Source: Homoserinimonas sedimenticola
Lineage (GTDB): Bacteria > Actinomycetota > Actinomycetes > Actinomycetales > Microbacteriaceae
Length of the DNA stretch: 64,000 nt
Reading direction: 5' to 3'
Assembly (NCBI RefSeq): GCF_026094475.1
Contig: NZ_JAPELL010000001.1
Span: forward strand, 2,194,326 to 2,258,325
Below the pieces are notes generated by a model. That model made no database searches, was not told the origin of the DNA, and was given only the letters and a program-made list of their open reading frames with translations. The position numbers were made by a program, and so were the translations under genes. Each line of letters opens with the position of its first letter. The stretch's first letter is position 1. Shown here in pieces: positions 56,340-64,000 of the stretch.

Positions 56340-57650
56340 TCACTGCCCCATGTCGTAGCGCGCAAGCGCATCCGCATCGCGCGCGTATGTACCCGCGCTG
56401 CGTGCGATATCGAGCGCTGCGACCGGGTCGGCTTCCACCTGTGCGAGCACGAGCAGCCGCTCCGCCTCGGCGAGCCGGGTCCGCGCCTCACGCCCGACGC
56501 CGCCCCGCCGCCCCTCGATGAAGTCGTGAGTCACCGAGACCTGACTGCGCGCCGCCACCAGCGCACCCCGCAGCGCCTCCCTCGCCTGCGCGAGCCGCTG
56601 CTCCCGGTTCCGCGCACCCGCGAGCGCCGCATCCAACCGCTGATTCGCGTCCCGCAACTGCCCGAGCGCGCCAACAGGGTCGCCCTCGTCGAGCGACGCG
56701 AGACACGTCTCCACCTGGGCGACGGCATCGATGATCTCGGCGCCGCTCGCGGCATCCGTCGCGGAATCCCTCAGGGCACGCGCTTCGTCAAGAGACGCGC
56801 GGGTCGAGTCGATCAGCGTCTTCAGGGCGTCGCTCGCCTGCGTCAGTTGATCGCGCAGGTTCTCTATCGCGGTGAGCAGGTGGCCAGCCCGCCGCGCGTG
56901 ATCCTCTCCCGCACGCAGCGCGTCGAGCGCGTGCGTCACCGCGGAACCGGATGTCTCACCCTCCGCACCGACGGAGAGCGCCGCCGTGTCGATCGACTCG
57001 CGCGCGTCATGCAGCTCGCCGCTCGCCCGGTCGAGACTGTCGGCGACGCTCGCGAGAGCGGCAGGACTGTAGTCCCGCTGCAGCTCCGCCAGCACCGTCT
57101 CGGCCTCGACCTCACGCGCCTCAAGCTCCGCCACGAGCCGGCGCAGGGTCGCGATCGAATCCGGCGCACCCCGCTCGGCCTCCCGCAACTCGTCGAAACG
57201 GCCTAGCTCCCCCTCGAGCTCCGTCTGCGCCCCCTCGCAGAGGTGGATGATGCGGGCCACCCACTCCCGCCGCTGCATGAGACTGTCCGGCACGTGGTCG
57301 TCGAGGCGCTGCTGCAGTTCGAACGCCTCCGCCAGTCGCTGACGTGCGGCGGACAGGGCGCCCTCGAGCCCTTTCGTGCGCTCCGCCCCGAACTGCGCGA
57401 TCGCGAAACCGAGCTCGTCGCTCGCATCGTGCACCGCGTCATCCGTGCGCAGCAGCAGGATGCTTGCCCGTTGTGCCTCCGCCGCATCCCGGTCCGGCAC
57501 CGCCACGGGTGCCCCCGAGCGCAGGGTGTGGAGAGCCGCCCCCGAGTGCCGTCCGCGGCGGAACAACACGGCGAAACCCGTGGCCAGTCCGAGCGCCAAA
57601 AGCACCAGGACCGTGACAAGACCGATCACCGCGACATCCGCGACACCCAT
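56340..57650 (-). CDS. membrane-anchored coiled-coil protein
   Basis: A 436-residue protein. One N-terminal membrane helix (VAVIGLVTVLVLLALGLATGFAVLF, residues 5-29 in two parts) is followed by about 390 residues of nearly continuous heptad-rich helices (LRRLVAELEAREVEAETVLAEL; ALKTLIDSTRASLDEARALRDS). This resembles the C-terminal coiled-coil half of actinobacterial TPM-domain proteins, without the TPM domain. No enzyme motif is seen. ATG 57650 gives the standard anchor; a longer frame to 57713 would add a His-rich segment. Confidence 0.65.
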   Translation of the reverse strand: MGVADVAVIGLVTVLVLLALGLATGFAVLFRRGRHSGAALHTLRSGAPVAVPDRDAAEAQRASILLLRTDDAVHDASDELGFAIAQFGAERTKGLEGALSAARQRLAEAFELQQRLDDHVPDSLMQRREWVARIIHLCEGAQTELEGELGRFDELREAERGAPDSIATLRRLVAELEAREVEAETVLAELQRDYSPAALASVADSLDRASGELHDARESIDTAALSVGAEGETSGSAVTHALDALRAGEDHARRAGHLLTAIENLRDQLTQASDALKTLIDSTRASLDEARALRDSATDAASGAEIIDAVAQVETCLASLDEGDPVGALGQLRDANQRLDAALAGARNREQRLAQAREALRGALVAARSQVSVTHDFIEGRRGGVGREARTRLAEAERLLVLAQVEADPVAALDIARSAGTYARDADALARYDMGQ

Positions 57651-57784
57651 GGGCTCCACTGTATGGGCGTGCTCTGGATGCTGCCGGTGACGAGCCCCCG
57701 CAGCGGACTTCATGTGCCGGCGAACCCGCAGAAACCCGCCCCGCCTACCGGGAATTCGGGGGAGAGACGCTTAAGGTGGGCGCT

Positions 57785-60700
57785 GTGTGGCCTGCCAACA
57801 GACAACCGGAAGACGACGACCTCATGGATGAGGTCGACAATGGCGCTGCCCGCGTGGAACTACAGGTGACCGCGCCGCACGCCCTGAGCCTCGGCGATCC
57901 CCGATACTCTGCCGCCAACATCGCCGAGCCCACATGGGCCGGATGGCGCGACCAGCTCGCGACCGTGGGCGGCCCGTCGCCCCTCCTCCACTTCATCGAC
58001 ACCCCCCGCAGCCGCATCGAGCTGAGCACGACGCACCCCGGCGGCCTCGCCCAATTCATCACGGGCCAGAAGACCCTCCTGTCGAGCCTCATCCGCGATG
58101 ACCTGGCACTGCGTTCCGCCCGCGTCGCGGCCGGGGAGATCGCTTCGAAGGCGCTCGAGCTCTCCACCTCACGCGGCATCGACGCCGTTCACCTCGGCAT
58201 CGGCATCTGCGAGTGGAATCATGAGGATGTCGGCTATCGCGCGCCCGTGCTGCTGCGCCCCCTCGCGATCCGACGCTACGGCAAAGACTTCGAGATGAAG
58301 CTGCTGGGAGCCCCCTTCCTCAACCCGGACCTCGCCCGTGCCCTCGAGGAGCAGCACGGCGTGACCCTCGACGCCGACGCCTTCGTGGCGCTCGCCGAGC
58401 AGGATGGCGCCTTCAAGCCCAACACCGTGATCGACCGCCTCCGCGGCCTCACCTCGCACGTGCAGTGGTTCAATGTGCAGCCGCGCCTCGTTGTCTCGAC
58501 CTTCGCCTCGGTGGGGGAGCGGATGGTGGCGGATGCCTCGCAGCTCGAGCATCCGATCCTCGACGCGCTCGCGGGCAACCCGGGCGCCAAGTGGAGTGTC
58601 GGCGAGAGTTTCAGGGCTGTCGAGCCGCAGCATCCGGATGACCGCGCGCCCGAGACCGACACGCTCCTCCTCGACGCCGACGGTGAACAGGAGAGCGTGA
58701 TCGCGCAGATCGCCGCGGGCAACTCCATCGTCGTCAAGACCCTGCCGGGCACGGGCAGCACGCAGACGATCGTCAACGCGCTCGGTGCCCTCGTGCACCA
58801 GAACAAGCGGGTGCTCGTCGTGAGCCCCCGACGCTCCAGCCTCACGGGCATCACACAGCGTCTCGCCGAGATCGGCCTGCCCGGCGTCGCGGTCGCCCCT
58901 GCAACCCTGCGGCGCGACCTGGTGCGCGCGATCTCCCGCAACGAGAAGGCGAGCTCGCCCCAGCTGGGCGAGGTCGACGACGCGCTCGTGCGTCTGCGCA
59001 AGGTGCTGCTCGACTACCGCGTGGCGATTGCGAGGCGCGATCCCGTCATCGGCATCTCGGTGCTCGACTGCCTCACGGAACTCTCCCGGCTCGCGCTCCT
59101 GCCCACGCCGCCCTCCACGACGGCACGGCTCTCGCGCACCTCCGTCGAGCGGCTCATGGAGAACCGCAAGGCAGCAGCGGAAGCAATGGTGCAGGCCGCC
59201 CGACTCGGCGAGTTCCGATACGGGCCGGGCGACTCGCCCTGGTATGGCGCCAACTTCGCCACGAGCGAGCAGGCGACCGCCGCCCACATGCTCGCCAAGC
59301 GACTCTCGGAAGACGAGGTGCCGCGCCTGCTCGAGCGCGCGACCGACCTCATCAGCTCCACCCACATGCGGCCCTTCGGTTCGATCACGGAGCTCGGTGC
59401 GTACCTGCGCCTGCTCACCGATATCCGCGACACCCTCGACAAGTTCCAGCCCGTTGTCTTCGACCGCTCGCTCAGCGAGCTCATCGCGGCAACGGCACCG
59501 CGGCGGGATTCCCCCGAGATGTCGGGCGCCAACCGACGTCGTCTCAAGAAGCTTGCGCGGGAATACCTGCGCCCCGGCGTCTCGGTCGGTGACATGCATG
59601 AGAGCCTTGTGCGCATCCAGCAGCAGCGACTGCTGTGGCAGCGCTACGTGCCCGCGGGCATCCCCCCGAAGGTGCCGGCCGGCATCTCCTCGGCGCAGGT
59701 GCTGCACCAGCAGATCTCGCAGGACCTCGCCTCCCTCGACAAGCCGCTCGGCACCGGCTCGGCCGAGGAGGAACTCGTCAACCTGCCCATCCCCGAGCTG
59801 CTCGCCAAGCTCGCGGCGCTCGCCGCGGATTCGGATGCTCTCGCCAACCTCCAGGAGCGTGCTGCCCTGCGCACGACCCTCCACGACCTGCAGCTCGAGC
59901 CGCTGCTCGTCGACCTTTCGGAGCGGCACGTGCCCGACTCGCAGGTCGCGGCGGAGCTCGAGCTCGCCTGGTGGAAGTCGGCGCTCGAGTCGATGCTCGA
60001 GGGCGATCGCGCCCTGCTCGGCGCCAACACGGGTGTGCTCGACCGGCTCGAGGCGGACTTCCGTCTCGTCGACGAGGCGCACGCGGCGGGCAGCGCCCAG
60101 CTGCTCGGTTGGCAGCTCGCCGAGAACTGGAACCTCGCGCTCGTCGACTGGCCAGAGGAGGCGGCCCAGCTCAAGCGCATCCTGCGCAGGGAGCGAGTCA
60201 CCTCGGAGCAGCTGCAGGATGCCGCTCCGCACCTTTCGCGCACGATCGCGCCCGTCTGGATCGCCTCCCCCTACGAGGTGGATCGCATCACCGACGCGAT
60301 GCCCTTCGACACCGTGATCCTCGTCGACGCGGGCGCGACGACGCTCGCCGAGACGGTCGGCGCCATCCGTCGCGCCAAGCAGACCGTCGCCTTCGGCGAC
60401 CCCGTCACGCAGACGCCCTCGCCCTTCCGCATCGGCCTCACGGGGGAGACCCCGCTCGACGCGCAGCGCGAGGAGTCCGACACCGACCTCGACGATGCGC
60501 ACGCCGACTCGACCCTCGCTCGCCTCGGCACCCTCCTGCCGACCCTCGCGCTCACCCGCAGCTACCGCGCGGGCGGCGAGGACCTCGCGGAGCTCGTCAA
60601 CCGCCGCTTCTACGCGGGTCGCATCGAGTCGCTGCCCTGGGCGGGCAGCTTCCTCGGCCACGGCAGCCTCCGCCTGGAGCACGTCAAGCACGGCAGCGCG

Positions 60701-61549
60701 CTGCCCGACGAGGACTCGGGCGCGGTCGAGAGCCCGGATGCCGAGGTCGACCGGGTGGTCGAGCTGGTCATCGAGCATGCCAAGACGCGACCGCACGAGT
60801 CCCTCATGGTCATCACGGCGAGCGAGAAGCATGCGGTGCGCGTGCAGCAGGCCGTGCTGGGCGCCCTGCCGGGGCGCAGCGAGCTGAGCGAGTTCGTGCT
60901 GAGCGACCGTGCCGAGTCGTTCACGGTCGCGACGATCGAGCAGGCGGTCGCACAGAGCCGCGACCGCGTCATCTTCTCGATCGGCTACGGCCGCACCCCG
61001 CACGGTCGCGTGCTGAGCGACTTCGGCTCGCTCGGGCGCCCCGGGGGAGAGCGGCTCCTCGCGGTCGCAATGACGCGCGCCCGCCGCGGCATGGTGATCG
61101 TCACCTGCTTCGAGCCGGAGGACATCGACGAGTCGCGCATGGAACGCGGTGCTGTCGCCCTCGCTGAGATCCTGGCCGACGCATCCGCCCGCACGGCCGC
61201 CGACTTCGTGCCCGACGACAGCGACCCCATGCTCGTCGACCTCGCCCGGCGCCTCGAGAAGCGCGGCCTGCGGGTCGCGCTTGGGCATCGCGGCAAGCTC
61301 GGGCTCGTGACGTCGCATGAGGGCAAGTGCCTCACGATCGAGTCGGACTCGGTCCTCCAGGGCGCGAGCCTGCGCGAGTCCCTGCGCCTGCGGCCAGAGC
61401 TCCTGCGCCGCCTGGGCTGGCACTACATGCGCGTGCACTCCTTCGAGCTCTTCAACAACCCGGACGCCGTCGCCGACCGGGTCGTCGCGATGCTGGGCGC
61501 CGGCCGAGGCCCCGTCACCGAGCCGATCCCGGTCATCACCTCGGCGTGA
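57785..61549 (+). CDS. large DUF4011-type/superfamily 1 helicase-like protein
   Basis: A 1254-residue protein. N-terminal part (about 10-240) is the DUF4011-like domain. The ATPase begins near residue 315 with VKTLPGTGSTQTIVNAL, where the Walker A Lys is replaced by Ser, and a late helicase region contains TRSYRAGGEDLAELVN, DRAESFTVATIEQAVAQSRD and GERLLAVAMTRARRGMVIV (motif VI). The invariant Lys loss suggests weak or no ATPase activity unless this is a family trait. A partly coiled central segment is inserted. GTG 57785 is preferred to 57776 because AAGG-type ribosome-binding site spacing is better; ATG 57824 has none. Confidence 0.78.
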   Translation: MWPANRQPEDDDLMDEVDNGAARVELQVTAPHALSLGDPRYSAANIAEPTWAGWRDQLATVGGPSPLLHFIDTPRSRIELSTTHPGGLAQFITGQKTLLSSLIRDDLALRSARVAAGEIASKALELSTSRGIDAVHLGIGICEWNHEDVGYRAPVLLRPLAIRRYGKDFEMKLLGAPFLNPDLARALEEQHGVTLDADAFVALAEQDGAFKPNTVIDRLRGLTSHVQWFNVQPRLVVSTFASVGERMVADASQLEHPILDALAGNPGAKWSVGESFRAVEPQHPDDRAPETDTLLLDADGEQESVIAQIAAGNSIVVKTLPGTGSTQTIVNALGALVHQNKRVLVVSPRRSSLTGITQRLAEIGLPGVAVAPATLRRDLVRAISRNEKASSPQLGEVDDALVRLRKVLLDYRVAIARRDPVIGISVLDCLTELSRLALLPTPPSTTARLSRTSVERLMENRKAAAEAMVQAARLGEFRYGPGDSPWYGANFATSEQATAAHMLAKRLSEDEVPRLLERATDLISSTHMRPFGSITELGAYLRLLTDIRDTLDKFQPVVFDRSLSELIAATAPRRDSPEMSGANRRRLKKLAREYLRPGVSVGDMHESLVRIQQQRLLWQRYVPAGIPPKVPAGISSAQVLHQQISQDLASLDKPLGTGSAEEELVNLPIPELLAKLAALAADSDALANLQERAALRTTLHDLQLEPLLVDLSERHVPDSQVAAELELAWWKSALESMLEGDRALLGANTGVLDRLEADFRLVDEAHAAGSAQLLGWQLAENWNLALVDWPEEAAQLKRILRRERVTSEQLQDAAPHLSRTIAPVWIASPYEVDRITDAMPFDTVILVDAGATTLAETVGAIRRAKQTVAFGDPVTQTPSPFRIGLTGETPLDAQREESDTDLDDAHADSTLARLGTLLPTLALTRSYRAGGEDLAELVNRRFYAGRIESLPWAGSFLGHGSLRLEHVKHGSALPDEDSGAVESPDAEVDRVVELVIEHAKTRPHESLMVITASEKHAVRVQQAVLGALPGRSELSEFVLSDRAESFTVATIEQAVAQSRDRVIFSIGYGRTPHGRVLSDFGSLGRPGGERLLAVAMTRARRGMVIVTCFEPEDIDESRMERGAVALAEILADASARTAADFVPDDSDPMLVDLARRLEKRGLRVALGHRGKLGLVTSHEGKCLTIESDSVLQGASLRESLRLRPELLRRLGWHYMRVHSFELFNNPDAVADRVVAMLGAGRGPVTEPIPVITSA

Positions 61550-61848
61550 GCGGCGAAGCATCCGAGCAGGATGAGGCGACGGATGCCGCGGCGTCCGCAG
61601 CGGGTGGTGGCTCTGCTGGGGGCGGTGACTCCGTTGCGGGCGGCGACTCTGTTGCGGGGGCTGGTTCTGCCGCGGGTGGTGGCTCTGCCACAGCATCCGC
61701 ACCCCCGCCTCGGGCGCGGGTGCGCCGTCGCGTGACGACGGAGCCCGTGCCCGGCTCCGACCCGAAGCCACTGCCGGAACCGCGCCGCCACGCCGAGGGT
61801 GAGAACGACGAGCGTCTCAGGCGCGACAAGCCGCCCCACTGGGGCTGA
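61546..61848 (+). CDS. hypothetical protein, 100 residues, Gly/Ala/Ser-rich
   Basis: GTG 61546 overlaps the helicase-like gene stop (GTGA), so it is translationally coupled. The N-terminal half is a low-complexity repeat of GGGSAGGGDSVAGGDSVAG type; the C-terminal half is basic and Pro-rich (RARVRRRVTTEPVPGSDPKPLPEP) and ends DERLRRDKPPHWG. Function unknown. Confidence 0.55.
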   Translation: MSGEASEQDEATDAAASAAGGGSAGGGDSVAGGDSVAGAGSAAGGGSATASAPPPRARVRRRVTTEPVPGSDPKPLPEPRRHAEGENDERLRRDKPPHWG

Positions 61849-61871
61849 GCATCCCGCCCAGTCACAACGAT

Positions 61872-61930
61872 GCTGTGTTTTCTGCACGATGCGGCATTCC
61901 GAGAGTCAGCATCGCGCAAAAAACACCGCA
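61872..61930. repeat. 58-bp-family palindromic element, copy C
   Basis: GCTGTGTTTTCTGC at the left and GCAAAAAACACCGC at the right, 59 bp, slightly diverged from copies B and D. It lies between the convergent 100-residue gene and mscL. Confidence 0.85.
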
Positions 61931-61965
61931 TCGTCGGTGCCGGAATGGCGCAGCCGTCGACAGTG

Positions 61966-62023
61966 CGGTGTTTTCTGCTCAACGCGGTCTTCGCGGAGAA
62001 CGCGTTGAGCAGAAAACACCGCG
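61966..62023. repeat. 58-bp palindromic element, copy D
   Basis: GCGGTGTTTTCTGC (61966-61979) and GCAGAAAACACCGC (62010-62023) are exact reverse complements; the inner CTCAACGCG and CGCGTTGAG also pair, making a 23-bp stem. It is 58 bp, same as copies A and B. Confidence 0.93.
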
Positions 62024-62059
62024 CTGATGGTGTCAGGCCAGAGTGGACGTGGCGTCCTG

Positions 62060-62086
62060 AGCAGAAAACACCGCGCTGATGGTGCC
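62060..62086. repeat. right half of the 58-bp palindromic element, copy E
   Basis: GAGCAGAAAACACCGC then GCTGATGGTG (62060-62086) repeats the right end of copy D and its flank (62009-62033) in the same orientation. The left half is missing, so this is a truncated copy or a local duplication. Confidence 0.85.
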
Positions 62087-62120
62087 AAGGTGAACGCGGG
62101 CCGCCGGTCTCTCCCTGCGG

Positions 62121-62567
62121 CTACTCCGGCTTCGGCGTCTTCGGCGTGCCCGCGGCATCCTTCGCCAGCAGGTCGCGGATCTGCTGCAGCAGCTCGAGCT
62201 CGGTGGGCGGCTCGACTGACTCGGGGGCGCCCGCGGCCTTGCGCGCCTCGGCCCGCTCGCGGAACTTGTTCATGGGGAACACGAACACGAAATACACGAC
62301 GGCCGCGACCAGCAGGAACTGGATGAGTGCCGCCGCGATGGCCCCGAAGCCGAGCACGGGCTGCTCCTCGGCCCCGCTGACGTTGGGCAACGGCACCTGC
62401 CACGCCTTGGCAAGCGACTCTGCGTTGAACAGCGCCCCGATCAGGGGGTTGAAGAGGTTCGTGACGATCGAGTTCACGATCGCGGTGAACGCGGTCCCGA
62501 TGACGACGGCGACGGCAAGGTCGATGACGTTGCCGCGCATGATGAAGTCTTTGAAGCCCTTGAGCAT
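62121..62567 (-). CDS. mscL: large-conductance mechanosensitive channel MscL
   Basis: A 148-residue membrane channel. Start GFKDFIMRGNVIDLAVAVVIG is the MscL N-terminal helix and TM1 pore; the extracellular loop contains FNAESLAKAW; TM2 is AALIQFLLVAAVVYFVFVF; the C-terminal charged helix is followed by a helical bundle tail (PPTELELLQQIRDLLAK). Pentamers open under hypo-osmotic shock. An AGGAGGAG ribosome-binding site precedes ATG 62567. Confidence 0.96.
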   Translation of the reverse strand: MLKGFKDFIMRGNVIDLAVAVVIGTAFTAIVNSIVTNLFNPLIGALFNAESLAKAWQVPLPNVSGAEEQPVLGFGAIAAALIQFLLVAAVVYFVFVFPMNKFRERAEARKAAGAPESVEPPTELELLQQIRDLLAKDAAGTPKTPKPE

Positions 62568-62598
62568 GCGCTCTCCTCCTGAGGGTCCGCGAATCAGG

Positions 62599-62892
62599 TC
62601 AGGCGGAGGCGGCCGCGGCCGGCGCGGAACCTCCACCCGAGGTCGAGGATGCCTTATCGGAGGAGCTCGCACCAGTGGTGGAACCGGAGCCCGAGGCATC
62701 CGCTGCTCCGCCGCTGCGCGAGTCGGTGCGGTAGAAGCCCGAACCGTTGAAGGTCACCCCGATGGAGTTGAAGACCTTGCGCAGGGCCGGCGCGCCGCAG
62801 GCGGGGCAGTCGCGGAGGGCGTCGTCGGTGAAGGCCTGGTACTGCTCGAAGCTGTGCTCGCAGGTGGCGCAGCGGTAGGCGTAGGTGGGCAT
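62599..62892 (-). CDS. FmdB-family zinc-ribbon protein
   Basis: A 97-residue protein. The N-terminal zinc ribbon has two Cys pairs, YRCATCEHSF (Cys 8, Cys 11) and DCPACGAPALRK, then FNSIGVTFNGSGFYRTDSR, the FmdB signature. The last 40 residues are a Gly/Ser/Ala low-complexity tail. FmdB was named for formamide/acetamide regulation, but the usual role is not established. Twenty nt downstream of the 5-formyl-THF cyclo-ligase gene. Confidence 0.92.
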   Translation of the reverse strand: MPTYAYRCATCEHSFEQYQAFTDDALRDCPACGAPALRKVFNSIGVTFNGSGFYRTDSRSGGAADASGSGSTTGASSSDKASSTSGGGSAPAAAASA

Positions 62893-62911
62893 GTGGATGC
62901 TCCGGTGTCGG

Positions 62912-63502
62912 TCAGGTGGACGGCTGGAGTTCGACGATCCCGCTGGGGGTGACGGCGCCGTCGACCGGCCGGTCGTGAACTTCGCCCGGAACCTCGTCGA
63001 CGAGCTCGCTGTCGAACACCACAGCATAAACCGGCGGACGCTGTTCCATGGAACCGAGCATCCGGTCGTAGTATCCGCGACCCCATCCCATGCGCATGCC
63101 GGTGCGGTCGACGGATGCCGCGGGCACGATGATGAGGTCCACCTCGTTGATTGCGATGGGGCCGAGCACCTCGCCGACCGCTTCTGGCACTCCGAACTGT
63201 CCTTGCACTTCGCTTTCGCCGTCGCCGACCACCCAGTCGAGCAGACCGTCGTCACGGGAGATCGGCAGCAGCACGCGGATGCCCCGTGTGTGCGCCCAGT
63301 CGAGCCAGGGGCGGATGTTGGGTTCGTCGGGGTTAGGCAGGTAGGCGGCGACGTATTTGGCCGCAAGGCGTTCTGTCAGGTGGGTGAGGTGAAGTGTGAA
63401 CTGCTCGGTAGCGTTCTCGACTTCGCTGCTGGTCATGATGCGACGCCGCTCCCGAAGCTCGGCCCGCATGGCGCGTTTCAGGTTCGGTAACTCGTCCGAC
63501 AT
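62912..63502 (-). CDS. 5-formyltetrahydrofolate cyclo-ligase
   Basis: A 196-residue ATP-dependent enzyme that converts 5-formyl-THF to 5,10-methenyl-THF. The conserved P-loop-like RMGWGRGYYDRML (about residues 138-150) and DLIIVPAASVD are the family signatures. ATG 63502 is chosen because a TAGGAT box lies 7 nt upstream, giving a leaderless start; an ATG 9 nt further upstream (63511) lies inside that box. It is divergent from galU. Confidence 0.93.
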   Translation of the reverse strand: MSDELPNLKRAMRAELRERRRIMTSSEVENATEQFTLHLTHLTERLAAKYVAAYLPNPDEPNIRPWLDWAHTRGIRVLLPISRDDGLLDWVVGDGESEVQGQFGVPEAVGEVLGPIAINEVDLIIVPAASVDRTGMRMGWGRGYYDRMLGSMEQRPPVYAVVFDSELVDEVPGEVHDRPVDGAVTPSGIVELQPST

Positions 63503-63509
63503 GTAAGCC

Positions 63510-63529
63510 ATCCTAGGGAAAGGTACTGT
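63510..63529. promoter_or_regulatory. paired leaderless -10 boxes between 5-formyl-THF cyclo-ligase and galU
   Basis: TAGGAT on the minus strand (63510-63515) lies 7 nt before ATG 63502, and TACTGT on the plus strand (63524-63529) lies 7 nt before ATG 63537. The 34-nt gap between the two start codons therefore holds both promoters, which must overlap. Confidence 0.6.
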
Positions 63530-63536
63530 AAGCCGT

Positions 63537-64000
63537 ATGGCGTCCTCGATCACGAAAGCGGTAATCCCAGCAGCGGGTCTCGGCACTCGATTCCTTCCGG
63601 CGACCAAGGCGATGCCGAAGGAGATGCTCCCCGTCGTCGACAAGCCGGCCATTCAATACGTCGTGGAGGAGGCGGTTTCTGCAGGCCTCACCGACGTGCT
63701 GATGGTGACGGGGCGCAACAAGAACGCCCTCGAGAATCACTTCGACCACAATCGTGAGTTGGAGGCGACCCTTGAGCAGAAGGGTGACCGTGCCCGCCTC
63801 GACAAGGTCAACTACTCCACGACGCTTGCCGACATGCACTATGTGCGTCAGGGAAACCCGCTGGGCCTCGGCCATGCCGTGCTGCGCGCCAAGATGCACG
63901 TGGGCAACGAACCCTTCGCGGTGCTTCTCGGCGATGACCTGATCGACGCGCGGGATGTGCTGCTGAGCCGGATGCTCGAGGTGCAGTCGGCGAAGCAGGC
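63537..64000 (+). CDS. galU: UTP--glucose-1-phosphate uridylyltransferase (partial, runs off the right edge)
   Basis: The first 154 residues of GalU are present. The nucleotide-binding loop [23 protein letters not shown] (residues 9-31, shown here only in part by [10 protein letters not shown]) and [22 protein letters not shown] are diagnostic; [10 protein letters not shown] and [11 protein letters not shown] follow. It makes UDP-glucose for cell-envelope polysaccharide. ATG 63537 lies 7 nt after a TACTGT box, so it is leaderless. Confidence 0.96.
   Translation, partial: MASSITKAVIPAAGLGTRFLPATKAMPKEMLPVVDKPAIQYVVEEAVSAGLTDVLMVTGRNKNALENHFDHNRELEATLEQKGDRARLDKVNYSTTLADMHYVRQGNPLGLGHAVLRAKMHVGNEPFAVLLGDDLIDARDVLLSRMLEVQSAKQ

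Noticed and set aside
58169-61771. 1200-residue minus-strand open frame opposite the helicase-like gene
   Set aside because: Same GC effect; the plus-strand protein has helicase-like motifs and a coupled downstream gene, and the antisense product has no motif.
1-64000. tRNA, rRNA, transposase or prophage genes
   Set aside because: No cloverleaf-like segment ending in a tRNA acceptor pattern, no rRNA-like stretch and no transposase or integrase motif were recognised by reading. A tRNAscan or Rfam run would be decisive.

Overview
The window is a 64 kb chromosomal segment of a high-GC Gram-positive bacterium, most likely an actinobacterium of the Microbacteriaceae or a close relative. The signs are: very GC-rich third codon positions, frequent GTG starts, a mycoredoxin-type glutaredoxin, DUF2510 proteins, a conservon-like GTPase/Roadblock operon, a DUF4011-type helicase, and many promoters whose TANNNT -10 box lies only 6-7 nt before the start codon (leaderless mRNAs). 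No rRNA, tRNA, CRISPR array, transposase or prophage was recognised. The final gene (galU) runs off the right edge.

Layout. 0.1-6.8 kb: redox and housekeeping genes (glutathionyl-hydroquinone reductase-like protein, nitroreductase, mycoredoxin, VOC protein, glutathione peroxidase) around a four-gene DUF2510/GTPase/Roadblock/Roadblock operon. 7-10.3 kb: an acyl-CoA dehydrogenase/thiolase pair and a LysR regulator. 10.4-34 kb: a large catabolic region. 34-40.3 kb: a RecQ helicase fused to a phosphoribosyltransferase-like domain, then two membrane diguanylate cyclases sharing an unusual promoter module. 40.3-45.2 kb: RraA-like protein, FAD-linked oxidase, M18 aminopeptidase, aldo/keto reductase. 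45.3-46.2 kb: a lower-GC HNH nuclease. 46.3-57.7 kb: small membrane proteins, acidic disordered proteins, a PRC-barrel protein, a Cys-rich copper-storage-like protein, a DUF2510 membrane protein and a secreted beta-helix protein. 57.8-64 kb: a DUF4011 helicase-like protein, MscL, an FmdB-type zinc ribbon, 5-formyl-THF cyclo-ligase and galU.

The main biological proposal is that 12.5-34 kb is a plant flavonol-glycoside utilisation locus. It combines a GH1 beta-glucosidase fused to an esterase, a peptide/opine-type ABC importer, a single-domain cupin closely resembling Streptomyces quercetinase, an adjacent alpha/beta hydrolase that could open the resulting depside, a GH43-like enzyme, and two GH78 alpha-L-rhamnosidases. 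It also has two SDR dehydrogenases and two FAH-family hydrolases that fit oxidative L-rhamnose breakdown or aromatic ring-product breakdown. TetR, LysR and IclR regulators sit at divergent promoters. Two sequence blocks at identical spacing upstream of both the ABC transporter and the quercetinase genes suggest co-regulation. Substrate assignments are inference from gene families and context.

Intergenic space holds at least two families of short palindromic repeats. One is a roughly 58-bp element with termini reading GCGGTGTTTTCTGC, seen only between convergent genes. The other is a GGTTGAGTAGGCCCGCC-type repeat that in places supplies the stop codon of the adjacent gene.
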